Shown: positions 45,300 through 53,391 of the stretch, piece after piece
Layout of the letters: the number at the start of each line of letters is the position of its first letter
Position numbering within the stretch: position 1 is the first letter of the stretch
Assembly (NCBI GenBank): GCA_017656235.1
Contig: JACDOF010000001.1
Coordinates: 434,001 to 498,000 of the forward strand
Length of the DNA: 64,000 bases
Source of the DNA: Brevibacillus sp.
GTDB lineage: Bacteria > Bacillota > Bacilli > Brevibacillales > Brevibacillaceae
Direction: 5' to 3'
The notes under the pieces: model-generated
The model's input: the letters and a program-made list of their open reading frames with translations, nothing else
Told to the model about the DNA's origin: nothing
Databases searched by the model: none
Position numbers and translations under genes: made by a program

Positions 45300-46328
45300 A
45301 TGAAGGCGATTGTGAAGCACCAAGCGGCTGCCGGTGCACAACTGCAGGAAGTACCGGTGCCGGAGATCGGACCGCACGAGGTGCTGATCGAGGTGAAGGC
45401 CACCTCCATCTGTGGCACCGACGTCCACATCTATACCTGGGACCCTTGGGCTGAGAGCAGAATCAAGGCTCCGATGGTGTTTGGGCATGAATTTGCCGGC
45501 ATTGTCGTGGAAGTAGGCAGCATGGTAAAAGGGGTACAGCCGGGTGATTACGTTTCAGCAGAGACGCACGTGGTCTGCCACCGCTGTCCCCAGTGTCGAT
45601 CCGGTCAATATCACATCTGTCAAAACACAAAAATCCTAGGCGTGGATTTCCAAGGATGTTTTGCCGAGTATGTGAAGGTTCCGGCAGAGAACATCTGGAA
45701 AAACCCGGCGGGAATGCCGTATGAAGTAGCTTCCATCCAGGAACCGATGGGAAATGCTGTCCATACCGTGCTGGCCGGACCAATCGCCGGAAAGACGGCA
45801 GCGATAGTCGGATGTGGTCCGATCGGGCTGATGGCGGTTGCCGTGGCCAAGGCCGCCGGCGCAACCGAAGTGGTGGCCCTCGATGTAAATGATTACCGCC
45901 TCCAATTGGCACACAAAGCAGGGGCGACCGTCTTGATCAATTCGCTCAACGAAGATCCTGTCAAGCGGGTCATGCAGGTGACCGATGGGACAGGTGTCGA
46001 AGTGGTCTGCGAAATGTCAGGTCACCCGCTGGCGATACGCCAGGCTTTCGAGATGCTGACCAACGGAGGGAGAATCTCGATTCTGAGCCTGCCTTCCAAA
46101 CCGGTTGAACTGGATATCACCAATCAGATCGTGTTCAAAGGCGTCACCGTGCAGGGCATAACCGGTAGGCGCATGTTTGAAACCTGGCGTCAGACGTCCG
46201 GATTCCTTCACTCCGGACAGGTGGATGTAAAGCCGCTGATCACCCACATGCTCCCACTGGAGCGGTTCGAAGAAGGATTTGATCTGATGACGAGCGGGCA
46301 GTGCGGCAAAGTAGTCCTGCTTCCCTAG
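45300..46328 (+). CDS. tdh: L-threonine 3-dehydrogenase
   Basis: 342 residues from ATG 45300, matching the usual length (341 in E. coli) and N-terminus MKAIVKH. Upstream in-frame ATGs at 45222 and 45243 exist, and the latter has an AAAGGAC site, so a 19-residue extension cannot be excluded. Catalytic-zinc site CGTDVHIYTWDPW and GHEF, structural-zinc cysteines CHRCPQCRSGQYHIC, and NAD site GCGPIGLMAVAVA. It oxidises threonine to 2-amino-3-oxobutyrate, the substrate of Kbl encoded next. Confidence 0.93.
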   Translation: MKAIVKHQAAAGAQLQEVPVPEIGPHEVLIEVKATSICGTDVHIYTWDPWAESRIKAPMVFGHEFAGIVVEVGSMVKGVQPGDYVSAETHVVCHRCPQCRSGQYHICQNTKILGVDFQGCFAEYVKVPAENIWKNPAGMPYEVASIQEPMGNAVHTVLAGPIAGKTAAIVGCGPIGLMAVAVAKAAGATEVVALDVNDYRLQLAHKAGATVLINSLNEDPVKRVMQVTDGTGVEVVCEMSGHPLAIRQAFEMLTNGGRISILSLPSKPVELDITNQIVFKGVTVQGITGRRMFETWRQTSGFLHSGQVDVKPLITHMLPLERFEEGFDLMTSGQCGKVVLLP

Positions 46329-46367
46329 CGGATGACATAACAAAGAATAGTCAAAGGAGGCCAGTTC

Positions 46368-47543
46368 ATGAAAGGGTTTGCACACCTGGAAGAGGAACTG
46401 AACCAGCTGCGGGAAAAAAAGACGTTTCGGCAGCTGGTGGAATTGGAAAGCGAGCAGGGAGCCCGGGTCAGGATTAACGGCCGGGAGGTTATCCAGCTTT
46501 CCTCCAACAACTATCTGGGCTTAACCACTCATCCCCGTCTGAAAGAAGCTGCGCGTAAAGCGGTGGAACAGTTCGGAGTGGGGACTGGATCAGTCCGCAC
46601 GATAGTCGGCACTTTTTCCATGCACCAGGAGCTGGAGCGGCGGTTGGCGGAGTTTAAGCACACAGAAGCGTCCCTGGTGTTTCAATCCGGCTTTACCGCC
46701 AATGTGGGAGTGCTCAGTTCGATTCTGGGCGACCAGGACGTAGTGATTTCTGATGAATTGAACCACGCTTCCATCATCGACGGCATTCGCTTGACCAAGG
46801 CAGCGCGCCGCATTTACAAGCACTGCGACATGGACGATCTGGAAAAGGCGCTGAAGGAAACCCAATCGTACCGGACCCGGCTCGTCGTTACCGATGGCGT
46901 GTTCTCGATGGACGGAGATGTCGCACCACTGCCCGCAATCGTAGCGTTGGCGGAGCGCTATGATGCGCTGGTGATGGTGGATGATGCCCACGCCAGCGGT
47001 GTATTTGGCCGCAATGGCCGTGGAACGGTGGATCACTTTGATTTGAATGGACGTGTCCACATTCAGGTAGGAACCCTTTCCAAAGCGATTGGGGTGTTGG
47101 GCGGCTATGTGGCCAGCACGCAGACGGTTCGCGATTATCTCATTCACCGCGGCCGTCCGTTCCTGTTCAGTACGTCGCACCCGCCTGCTGTCACTGCTGC
47201 CTGTATTGCCGCGATTGACGTGCTGCTGGAGGAACCGGAGTTGATCGACAAGCTGTGGGAGAATACGCGCTTCTTTAAGGAAGGATTGAAACAGCTGGGT
47301 TTTCATACGGGGAATAGTGAATCTCCGGTTACACCTGTCATTGTGGGGGAAGGATCGCTGGCAATGAAATTCTCTGACCGCTTGCTGGAAGAAGGGGTCA
47401 TGGGGCAGGGAATCGCTTATCCAACCGTACCGGAAAATGCCGCCAGGGTGCGTACGATTGTCACCGCTGTTCACAGCAGGGAAGATTTACAGACTGCGCT
47501 GGATATATTTGAGAAGGTCGGAAAAGAGTTGGGCATTATCTGA
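46368..47543 (+). CDS. kbl: Glycine C-acetyltransferase (2-amino-3-ketobutyrate CoA ligase)
   Basis: 391 residues, alpha-oxoamine synthase family, PLP-dependent. It cleaves 2-amino-3-oxobutyrate with CoA to glycine and acetyl-CoA. [38 protein letters not shown] and the PLP lysine in [13 protein letters not shown] near residue 241 are present. AAAGGAGG precedes the ATG, 39 bases after tdh. Operon tdh-kbl as in Bacillus, where it lies between spoVS and miaB. Confidence 0.95.
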   Translation: MKGFAHLEEELNQLREKKTFRQLVELESEQGARVRINGREVIQLSSNNYLGLTTHPRLKEAARKAVEQFGVGTGSVRTIVGTFSMHQELERRLAEFKHTEASLVFQSGFTANVGVLSSILGDQDVVISDELNHASIIDGIRLTKAARRIYKHCDMDDLEKALKETQSYRTRLVVTDGVFSMDGDVAPLPAIVALAERYDALVMVDDAHASGVFGRNGRGTVDHFDLNGRVHIQVGTLSKAIGVLGGYVASTQTVRDYLIHRGRPFLFSTSHPPAVTAACIAAIDVLLEEPELIDKLWENTRFFKEGLKQLGFHTGNSESPVTPVIVGEGSLAMKFSDRLLEEGVMGQGIAYPTVPENAARVRTIVTAVHSREDLQTALDIFEKVGKELGII

Positions 47544-47549
47544 TCAGAT

Positions 47550-47588
47550 CCGTCTGACGCTGCAGGGCCGGTGTCAGACGGCTTTTTT
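47550..47588 (+). terminator. Terminator after kbl
   Basis: CCGTCTGAC (47550-47558) with GTCAGACGG (47573-47581), then CTTTTTT. Confidence 0.88.
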
Positions 47589-47609
47589 CTTTGCATACAG
47601 GACATCCCT

Positions 47610-47625
47610 GCTTTCCCGGGAAAGC
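47610..47625 (+). promoter_or_regulatory. 16-base palindrome GCTTTCCCGGGAAAGC
   Basis: Perfect palindrome in the 200-base gap between kbl and the ATP-grasp gene, followed by GCAGG. A near-identical site, CTTTCCCCGGGAAAGCGCC (18248-18266), lies just upstream of the sigma-54 promoter. It may be an operator; no regulator is known. Confidence 0.4.
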
Positions 47626-47741
47626 GCAGGATACGACGACAGTGGTCAGAAATCGGCACAAACGGGCATAAATTAGGCAGTCAGCAAATGGATCCCTGTC
47701 ATAGGGTGTAAAAGTAAAGCTTTCATAAGAGGGGATCACAG

Positions 47742-48899
47742 GTGAAACAAATCGGCATTCTCTTGGATTATAAATTGATCCAGCTGGCCCGCCAAGGAAA
47801 GCGCTCTTACGAACGTCTGAATTACTATGAAAAAATCGGCAAAGAGCTCGGGCTTAAGCCCGTTTTTTTTCACCCACTTCACGTCAACTTTCGCAAAAAA
47901 CAGGTAAACGGGTATCTGTTAAAAGGAGGCAGGCTGGTTCCGCACGAGACGGAGATTCCACCGGTGATCCACAACCGGATACTGACGAGTATACCGGAAG
48001 TTAATCAGTTGATCCGCATGCTGGGCCGCTTGAGCAAAGTGTACAACGGTGTGGTTGAGCGAGATAAGCTGCGCATCCACCAAATCCTTTGGAAAAACCC
48101 GGAGCTGCGTCCCTATTTGCCGGAGACAAAACCGTATTCACGTGAAGAACTGCGTGCGTTTCTGCGAAAATACCAGGTATTCTACATCAAACGTGTAATC
48201 GGCTTTGTAGGGCACGGGGTGATTCGCGTTGAACGGTCCGGCAGCCGTTATGTGTGGACATCCGCCCGGCAGCAGAAGAAAGTGAGTAAACAGGTGTTGA
48301 TCCAGCATGCTGCCAAGTGGATGGGAAACAAACAACGTTTTTTGCTCCAACAGGCCATTCCCCTTCTTACGTATCAGGGGCAGACATTTGACATCCGCGT
48401 CTCCGTTCAGAAAAACGGAGATGGTCGTTGGAACGTTTCCGGCATGGTTGCCAAGATTGCCAACCCGAAAAACAAACTAAGCAATCTGGCCCGGGGCGGA
48501 CGGGCCGTTCCTTTGGGCCAAGTGCTGGCTGACATATTTGGTCCCGTACGGGCGGATCAGGTGAAAGAAGCAATTCGGCGGGCAAGCGTTGCCATCACGA
48601 CCCGGTTTGAGCAAGAATCGCCCACGCTGGCCGATGTTGGGCTAGACATGGGAATCGACCGTGACGGCAACCCCTATTTGATCGAAATCAATGTGCGCGA
48701 TCAGCGTTATTCGTTTTTGCTGGCCGGGGAACGGAGGATGTTTCAAAACACCTACCGCCAGCCCCTGGAGTACGCAAAGTACTTGCTGGCAAAACAAGAA
48801 AGCAACGATTCCGGTGCAGATAAACAGAAGTCAACCTCCGAAGCAGATACCAAAAGAGAAACGGCCTCCTTCGGGGCATTCAGTCTTAACGGCGGATGA
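47742..48899 (+). CDS. YheC/YheD family ATP-grasp protein
   Basis: 385 residues. An N-terminal YheC/D-specific domain (QIGILLDYKLIQLARQ..., GRLVPHETEIPPVIHNRI) is followed by a C-terminal ATP-grasp fold (PYLPETKPYSREEL, FDIRVSVQKNGDGRWNVSG, DMGIDRDGNPYLIEINVRDQ). Homologues are spore-coat-associated in Bacillus. The ATP-grasp fold implies carboxylate-amine or similar ligation, but the substrate is unknown. GTG start with AGAGGGG upstream. The C-terminal 25 residues are polar and low-complexity. Confidence 0.87.
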   Translation: MKQIGILLDYKLIQLARQGKRSYERLNYYEKIGKELGLKPVFFHPLHVNFRKKQVNGYLLKGGRLVPHETEIPPVIHNRILTSIPEVNQLIRMLGRLSKVYNGVVERDKLRIHQILWKNPELRPYLPETKPYSREELRAFLRKYQVFYIKRVIGFVGHGVIRVERSGSRYVWTSARQQKKVSKQVLIQHAAKWMGNKQRFLLQQAIPLLTYQGQTFDIRVSVQKNGDGRWNVSGMVAKIANPKNKLSNLARGGRAVPLGQVLADIFGPVRADQVKEAIRRASVAITTRFEQESPTLADVGLDMGIDRDGNPYLIEINVRDQRYSFLLAGERRMFQNTYRQPLEYAKYLLAKQESNDSGADKQKSTSEADTKRETASFGAFSLNGG

Positions 48900-49111
48900 A
48901 CCAGTGTGCACGGACATGTGGCAGCCCGCGATGGACGGCAACCGGCTGGTGGCAGAAGCGCATCGGGTTAGCGGAGATGGTTGCAGCTGGCTGAAGGTAC
49001 ACGCTTTATCACAGGAGGATTGAACCGTTTTTTGGATGAACTCTTGGGGTACTTCAACTATCGTGTCAACGTCGATGGAGAGGATTGACGAAACCCGATG
49101 TGAGTTGAGAA

Positions 49112-49143
49112 ACAAAAAACTTCCTGTGCGAGGCACGGGAAGT
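49112..49143 (-). terminator. Terminator after darB (minus strand)
   Basis: Minus strand: ACTTCCCGTGC-ctc-GCACAGGAAGT followed by TTTTTT. The 270 bases between the ATP-grasp gene and darB hold this hairpin and no convincing gene. Confidence 0.88.
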
Positions 49144-49171
49144 AGTGGGCTGACGGTCATACCGACAGCGC

Positions 49172-49618
49172 TTATGTCGTCTTTTTATTCCGAAAATACC
49201 GATAAACGAGAGCGAGGATTGATCTGCGGGTGAGGATGCCGACAAAAAGACCGGACTCATCCTCGATGCAGACGAACGGATGATTGATGGACAGCTCCAG
49301 CGCACGTAAAAAGGTGTCGGTCTCCTTCATGCGGGGAATCTTGCTGTTCATCACTTCCTCAACCTTGTGTTCGTGCAGGTTCTCGTATTCAATCCGTTCG
49401 ATGCCGAGGATCGCTTCCAGAATCAGCGTTTTGCTGATCTGGCCGCAGATTTTGTAAGATGTATCCAAGACGGGAATCGCTGAATACCCCGATTTTATTA
49501 AAACCAGCAAAGCGTGCTCCAGTGAATTGGTCAACTGTACATGAGCGACCTGTGAAGCAGGGATAATCAGTTCTTTTATCTCGTTCTCCAAAAGCTGTCT
49601 GGTTTGCGGGTCGTTCAA
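49172..49618 (-). CDS. darB: CBS-domain protein DarB (CbpB/YkuL)
   Basis: 148 residues from TTG 49618, 6 bases after AAAGGAGTGA; this length equals B. subtilis DarB. The ATG at 49651 is upstream of the ribosome site and rejected. Two CBS motifs: VAHVQLTNSLEHALLVLIKSGYSAIPVLD, and EEVMNSKIPRMKETDTFLRALELSINHPFVCIED. In B. subtilis the protein binds c-di-AMP and, when free, stimulates the (p)ppGpp synthetase Rel and pyruvate carboxylase. Function here is by homology. Confidence 0.87.
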   Translation of the reverse strand: MNDPQTRQLLENEIKELIIPASQVAHVQLTNSLEHALLVLIKSGYSAIPVLDTSYKICGQISKTLILEAILGIERIEYENLHEHKVEEVMNSKIPRMKETDTFLRALELSINHPFVCIEDESGLFVGILTRRSILALVYRYFRNKKTT

Positions 49619-49692
49619 GGTGGTATCACTCCTTTGCCAGGTCTCATACATCGTTCATAATACGGGATTTCCTTTACGTTTGTAAAGCGATA

Positions 49693-49750
49693 GAAGCTGA
49701 CCGTGACACGGAAAGGTTGCAAGATCACGATCGTCTAATCGGTCAGCTTC
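49693..49750 (-). terminator. Inverted repeat at the 3' end of lipL
   Basis: GAAGCTGACCG (49693-49703) and CGGTCAGCTTC (49740-49750), 11 bases perfect. It overlaps the lipL stop. There is no U-run, so termination or 3'-end protection is uncertain. Confidence 0.45.
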
Positions 49751-50586
49751 CAGTCCGGTGCAAGTATTTCAGCGGCGGTGTATGAAAACAGGCCCAACCG
49801 GTTGAGCAGGTGGTGACGCGCCGATTCCACTTCCGCTGTCGGCAGGGAAAAGGGAATTCTTTCTGATTTCCAACGGGAGGAGAAGACATCGAACATCTTC
49901 TGCTTTACTTCGGCGACGGGTACATGACGGCCTGCCGCATCGCTCAGGCTGCCGATCGTGTCGTGTATAATCGAGGGGATCGGCCTGTTTTTCTCCATCT
50001 CGTCCAATCCGGCCTCCAGATAAAATCTCTCCATCAGCTCACCGCGTGCCCGACCGCTTCCTTCCACATTGATGCACAGCTGCAAGATCGCACCATGACG
50101 GGTACGTCGTTGGGCCATACCGCCAATTTTTTTCCCTCCGATGGCGAAGTCGAAATCACCGACACAGTAGGAACCGATTACTTCTCCCACTTCAATGTTG
50201 CCGTATTCCTTTAGGCCAAGCTGCATAACGGTGGCAGCAAAGCGAAAAAACGAATCGAGCGACAGTCCTGTATTCGGCAGGTGAATGGCCATGTTCAGCA
50301 CTCCCGCATCCAGAGGAACACAGGCACCCCCTGAGGAACGAAGGACCGCACCGTATCCGTCCCTGGCCAGCAGGCGGAGGGCTTTTTCTAATCGGGGCAG
50401 CCTGGCGTCGCGCCGTCCGAGAAACAATGCCCGTTCATAAATCCAATAATGAACGATTGGGACTGAACCGGCTCGCACCATCCGATTGGCGAACGTCTCA
50501 TCGAAAGCGAGCGGTTCGATCGGCTGGGCAGTATGCGTCCCGGAATCCACCCAATGAAACAAAGGATAATCCAGATTTGTCAACAT
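49735..50586 (-). CDS. lipL: Octanoyl-[GcvH]:protein N-octanoyltransferase
   Basis: 283 residues from ATG 50586, which follows GGAAGGAG; the extension to 50634 is rejected. Biotin/lipoate protein ligase fold. LRSSGGACVPLDAGVLNMA, then EVIGSYCVGDFDFAIGGKKIGG with the presumed acyl-accepting cysteine (Cys141) and lysine, matches LipL better than LipM or LplA. It moves octanoyl groups from GcvH to E2 subunits in lipoate synthesis. Not next to any lipoate gene here, so paralogue confusion is possible. Confidence 0.8.
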   Translation of the reverse strand: MLTNLDYPLFHWVDSGTHTAQPIEPLAFDETFANRMVRAGSVPIVHYWIYERALFLGRRDARLPRLEKALRLLARDGYGAVLRSSGGACVPLDAGVLNMAIHLPNTGLSLDSFFRFAATVMQLGLKEYGNIEVGEVIGSYCVGDFDFAIGGKKIGGMAQRRTRHGAILQLCINVEGSGRARGELMERFYLEAGLDEMEKNRPIPSIIHDTIGSLSDAAGRHVPVAEVKQKMFDVFSSRWKSERIPFSLPTAEVESARHHLLNRLGLFSYTAAEILAPDWKLTD

Positions 50587-50774
50587 GAAGCCTGCTCCTT
50601 CCTCGGCTTGCAAACATCGGTTCCTATTATACACCTCACTCCTCCGCTTTTCTATGAGCGGTCAGAATCGCTTTGTATTCAATCTGCAGGATGCCGAAGG
50701 CATCTTGGGGCGACCAGGGCGCCATACGGTGCTGATCGACTCTAATAACTCTTGCTTGGGACGAGTTCGGGGAA

Positions 50775-50888
50775 GCGGGACATCGTTTTGTCGCTGCCCC
50801 TGCGGATCGTCGGCCTGCTTCTTTGCTGGTTGGACACCGGAAGTGAGCGCGAAAAACGCCCCACTCGTGTTCACGACACTTTGTCTAC
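50775..50888 (+). repeat. Dispersed fold-back repeat, copy at lipL-lysM gap
   Basis: Matches the reverse complement of about 39990-40113 (GCGGGACATCGTTTTG, TGCCCCTGCGGATCGTCG, GAGCGCGAAAAACGCCCCACT, ACGACACTTTGTCT). Between GATCGTCG and CTGGTTGG it is 13 bases shorter than the 40-kb copy, which would break any shared reading frame. It lies in the 350-base gap between lipL and the LysM gene. Confidence 0.82.
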
Positions 50889-50893
50889 ACGCT

Positions 50894-50920
50894 GAGGCAG
50901 CCTGAGGTTCAAGCTGCCTC
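50894..50920 (-). terminator. Hairpin downstream of the LysM gene
   Basis: GAGGCAGC (50894-50901) with GCTGCCTC (50913-50920). It lies just after the LysM gene (minus strand) and at the edge of the repeat copy. No clear U-run. Confidence 0.4.
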
Positions 50921-50936
50921 TCCTTTGAACTGCCTG

Positions 50937-51185
50937 TTAGTCTAACCGATCGTAGAAGGGACCAACTGGACCTGGTGGATAAGGGGGTTGTGGGGAGTAA
51001 GGAGCGTGTGGAGGGTATGGAGGAAAGGGGACAATGATTGGTACGAACACGATTTGCGGACGGCGAAACTTGCGATAAGGACGTCGAAACTGAGGATTAA
51101 GGGCGCTTAACTGGGGAAGCGGGACGTGAAACATGCGCGAAATCGAAAACAAGCTCTCTCCCGGTTTGGCGTGGTACCGGAACAT
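50937..51185 (-). CDS. Small LysM-domain protein with Pro/Tyr-rich tail
   Basis: 82 residues from ATG 51185, which follows AGGAGTGA by 7 bases. Residues 1-45 form one LysM motif (YHAKPGESLFSISRMFHVPLPQLSALNPQ). The tail from ~55 is rich in Pro, Tyr and His (PFPPYPPHAPYSPQPPYPPGP). There is no signal peptide. Small LysM proteins of this kind are often spore-coat or cortex-associated (e.g. SafA-like N-termini), which is inference here. Confidence 0.75.
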   Translation of the reverse strand: MFRYHAKPGESLFSISRMFHVPLPQLSALNPQFRRPYRKFRRPQIVFVPIIVPFPPYPPHAPYSPQPPYPPGPVGPFYDRLD

Positions 51186-51421
51186 GCTGTCGTCACTCCT
51201 CATCAAATGGAAATGTTGGTTGGTGGCGGCCCGACATCGCAGATGGGGCGAATGCCAGGCTTCTATGGCAGTCTATGTGCGTGACGTTTCTCTTGGAAAG
51301 ACGATTACCCATGAAGAAAAAATTAGGTTACCAGGAGTGATAAATCCTGACAATACAGGGAAGTGTATATACGAAGCGGCGAAGCGGGAAGGCATGGAAG
51401 AAAGGAGGTGTCCTGCACCTT

Positions 51422-51577
51422 ATGAAAGAAGAACTGAGCGCACAAGAACTGACCCAGGAGCAGGTGTACGATGTCTATGCAGAGGGAACAAGCGATGGTA
51501 TCAACATACAGGGCAAAGGCGAATCAATCAAGATTCCGCGCTCTGGCCACGAGCAAATAAACGAAAAGGAAAGATAA
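51422..51577 (+). CDS. Small acidic/polar protein of unknown function
   Basis: 51 residues (MKEELSAQELTQEQVYDVY...). AAAGGAGGTG lies 11 bases upstream of the ATG, and a 15-base hairpin follows 4 bases after the stop, which supports a real transcription unit. Composition is polar (Glu, Gln, Lys, Gly) with no Cys and no membrane segment; a GINIQGKGESIKIP strand-like part follows a helical start. No family recognised. The 235 bases upstream, to the divergent LysM gene, hold no gene. Confidence 0.65.
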   Translation: MKEELSAQELTQEQVYDVYAEGTSDGINIQGKGESIKIPRSGHEQINEKER

Positions 51578-51581
51578 AAGC

Positions 51582-51615
51582 GGCCAAATCCAGGCACTCA
51601 TGCCTGGATTTGGCC
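51582..51615. terminator. Bidirectional hairpin between convergent small genes
   Basis: Perfect 15-base stem GGCCAAATCCAGGCA-ctca-TGCCTGGATTTGGCC. It lies between the 51-codon gene (plus) and the HPr-like gene (minus). U-runs are weak on both sides. Confidence 0.7.
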
Positions 51616-51663
51616 TTGCATGTCCGCAAAGGAGGTGAAAAACACTGGTTGACAGGAAGAGGC

Positions 51664-51918
51664 TCAATCTTCGCAAAAGTACGTTGTCAAAAATCCCAGA
51701 GCTTGTTCCGCATCAGAACCGGAAGCACTGACGACAATGGTCATTCCTTTCAACTGTGGAAAAAAACTCATCGCGCTAAGCGGATTTTTCAGGTTGATTT
51801 GCCGGTTCTTCGCCTCAATCAAGATGTAACTGTGAAAGCGATTGGCTTCACTTACCAGTTGTCGAATCTGGATGGGAAGTAATTCGCGCGTCATCGTAAT
51901 TTGAATCTCTTTTCGCAT
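51664..51918 (-). CDS. Degenerate HPr-like protein
   Basis: 84 residues that align along their whole length with HPr/Crh, e.g. INLKNPLSAMSFFPQLKGMTIVVSASGSDAEQAL against the HPr C-terminal half. The position of the phospho-accepting His15 (GIHARPA in HPr) reads ELLPIQI, so it is Leu. The position of Ser46 (NLKS) reads NLKN, so it is Asn. It therefore cannot act as a normal phosphocarrier or CcpA cofactor. CAGGAGTGG precedes the ATG. Last gene of the lrgA-lrgB operon, 33 bases after lrgB. Confidence 0.75.
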   Translation of the reverse strand: MRKEIQITMTRELLPIQIRQLVSEANRFHSYILIEAKNRQINLKNPLSAMSFFPQLKGMTIVVSASGSDAEQALGFLTTYFCED

Positions 51919-51951
51919 GCCGATCCACTCCTGTTCTATATATCCTTCATC

Positions 51952-52638
51952 TTACATCTGGAGGGCGCCGAACTCCGGAGCCGTTATGGCCACCAGCACG
52001 GCTGACAACACCATGCCAAGACTGCCCATTACACCTTCCCGTTCTCCCCATTGAGCGGCGCGTGAGACTCCGACAAATGAAGCGGCTGTTCCCAAGGCAA
52101 GTCCTTTCACCAGGTTGTTGCTTACCCCGGCCAAGCGCAAAAGTGGCGGACCGATTACAATTCCGGTCAGACCAGTCAGGACGGCAAACACTGCCGTCAG
52201 TTCAGGAAGTCCGCCAAGCAGTCCGGATACAGAGATGGCCATCGGGGTGGTCACCGATTTGGGGACTAAAGACAGAATGGTTGGATGATTGAATCCGAAC
52301 AGGTAGGCCAGCCAGATGGCGAGCAGGATTCCTGCGGCGGAGCCAAACGCCACACCGGTACATATGGAACGGAAATAATGCTGTAAAAACTGCCTGTATT
52401 TGTACAAGGGAATAACCATGGCGATCTGGGCGGGACCGAGCATAAAGGTGACGGGATGAGTGGCTGTCCGATACATGGTATAGTCTGTGTGGGTGAACCA
52501 CAACACGGAAATAATCAACAGCGGGCTGATGATGACCGGACTGGCCCACGGCCAGGATGTTTTTTGAAACAGCGCGTAACCTGCGGCATATGCACCCAAC
52601 GTCAGCAGTATCAACCAGGTCATGCTGTCATTCGCCAT
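51952..52638 (-). CDS. lrgB: LrgB/CidB family membrane protein
   Basis: 228 residues with about six to seven hydrophobic segments. LrgB signatures: FMLGPAQIAMVIPLYKYRQ, PKSVTTPMAISVSGLLGGLPELTAVFAVLTG, and GTAASFVGVSRAAQWGEREGVMGSLGM. Partner of LrgA/CidA. These pairs are described as holin/antiholin-like and, in Bacillus and Streptococcus, as pyruvate transporters. Overlaps lrgA by 11 bases, so translation is coupled. No LytTR/LytS genes nearby. Confidence 0.9.
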   Translation of the reverse strand: MANDSMTWLILLTLGAYAAGYALFQKTSWPWASPVIISPLLIISVLWFTHTDYTMYRTATHPVTFMLGPAQIAMVIPLYKYRQFLQHYFRSICTGVAFGSAAGILLAIWLAYLFGFNHPTILSLVPKSVTTPMAISVSGLLGGLPELTAVFAVLTGLTGIVIGPPLLRLAGVSNNLVKGLALGTAASFVGVSRAAQWGEREGVMGSLGMVLSAVLVAITAPEFGALQM

Positions 52639-52990
52639 CGCGAGCTCTCCCCCTTTGCTTGAATATCATGGCCGACCATGCCGTACCAATCAGGACGACA
52701 GCCGTACTTGAAACGATGATCACCAGGAGTTTCCATCCTCCTTGGGCAATTTCCCGCCAGTAATTCATCAGCCCGACGACTACGGGAACGAGAAAAAGCA
52801 CCAGGTGCCGGGAGAAAAAACGAGTGGACTGTTCCCAATTCTCCGGCTTCACCACCCCCGTAAGGAGTAAAAGCAGCATGAGGGCCATGCCGGTCAAAAC
52901 TGGCGGAAAAGGGAGGGGAACAACCTGATGGAACAAAACCGCGACACCGTAAAGTGTGCAGAGCAAGAGGATCTCAAACAACAGTTTCAC
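52628..52990 (-). CDS. lrgA: LrgA/CidA family membrane protein
   Basis: 120 residues, four membrane helices. Family pattern VPLPFPPVLTGMALMLLLLLTGVVKPENWEQ and FLVPVVVGLMNYW. GTG start with GGAGGGGAAA upstream. First gene of the minus-strand lrgA-lrgB-HPr-like operon. Could equally be called CidA; the two are not separable from sequence alone. Confidence 0.87.
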   Translation of the reverse strand: MKLLFEILLLCTLYGVAVLFHQVVPLPFPPVLTGMALMLLLLLTGVVKPENWEQSTRFFSRHLVLFLVPVVVGLMNYWREIAQGGWKLLVIIVSSTAVVLIGTAWSAMIFKQRGRARDGE

Positions 52991-53293
52991 GCCTCATTTC
53001 CCCTCCTCCGTGTCGGCGATTTCGCTCTCTTCTTGTTGTTACAAAAATAAAAGGAAGCAGATAGAAAAAGCAAACGTAATGTAAGATAATATACCGCAAA
53101 TAAAGCGATTTCATCTCCTTTTTTCACCCCTCTTCAAAAACATTCGCTTGTTTTTACGGGAAATGGGATAGAAATACGTAAGAATAAATAACACAAATTG
53201 TCTTGTGCTGTTGTAAAGAGGGGAGTAGTGTTATTTTATCTAACATGTATACGTGATGGTTGACCTGTTCGCAGGAATTGAAAATAAGCCCTA

Positions 53294-53316
53294 AACAAGT
53301 TCAGACTTGTTTTTTA
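53294..53316 (+). terminator. Hairpin with T-run upstream of miaB
   Basis: AACAAGT-tcag-ACTTGTT followed by TTTTT. No gene precedes it on this strand for some distance, so it may end a leader or unannotated transcript. Confidence 0.65.
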
Positions 53317-53334
53317 TTAAATATCCCTGTCTTG

Positions 53335-53343
53335 TGCTATAAT
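53335..53343 (+). promoter_or_regulatory. Extended -10 promoter of miaB
   Basis: TGCTATAAT, an extended -10 (TGn plus TATAAT at 53338-53343), with a weak -35. It is 49 bases upstream of miaB. Confidence 0.55.
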
Positions 53344-53391
53344 GAGATGACGTACCCCCATATAACGAACAAGTAGTTGAGGTGATAGATC

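Noticed and set aside
49020-49088. A 22-codon TTG-started frame after AGGAGGA in the gap before darB.
   Set aside because: The start is only 1 base from the ribosome site, no terminator or conserved pattern is seen, and it is too short to support.
51133-51882. A 249-codon plus-strand frame.
   Set aside because: It runs antisense to the LysM and HPr-like genes and over a strong terminator; composition is basic and irregular. A short ORF in another frame (51422) has a proper ribosome site.
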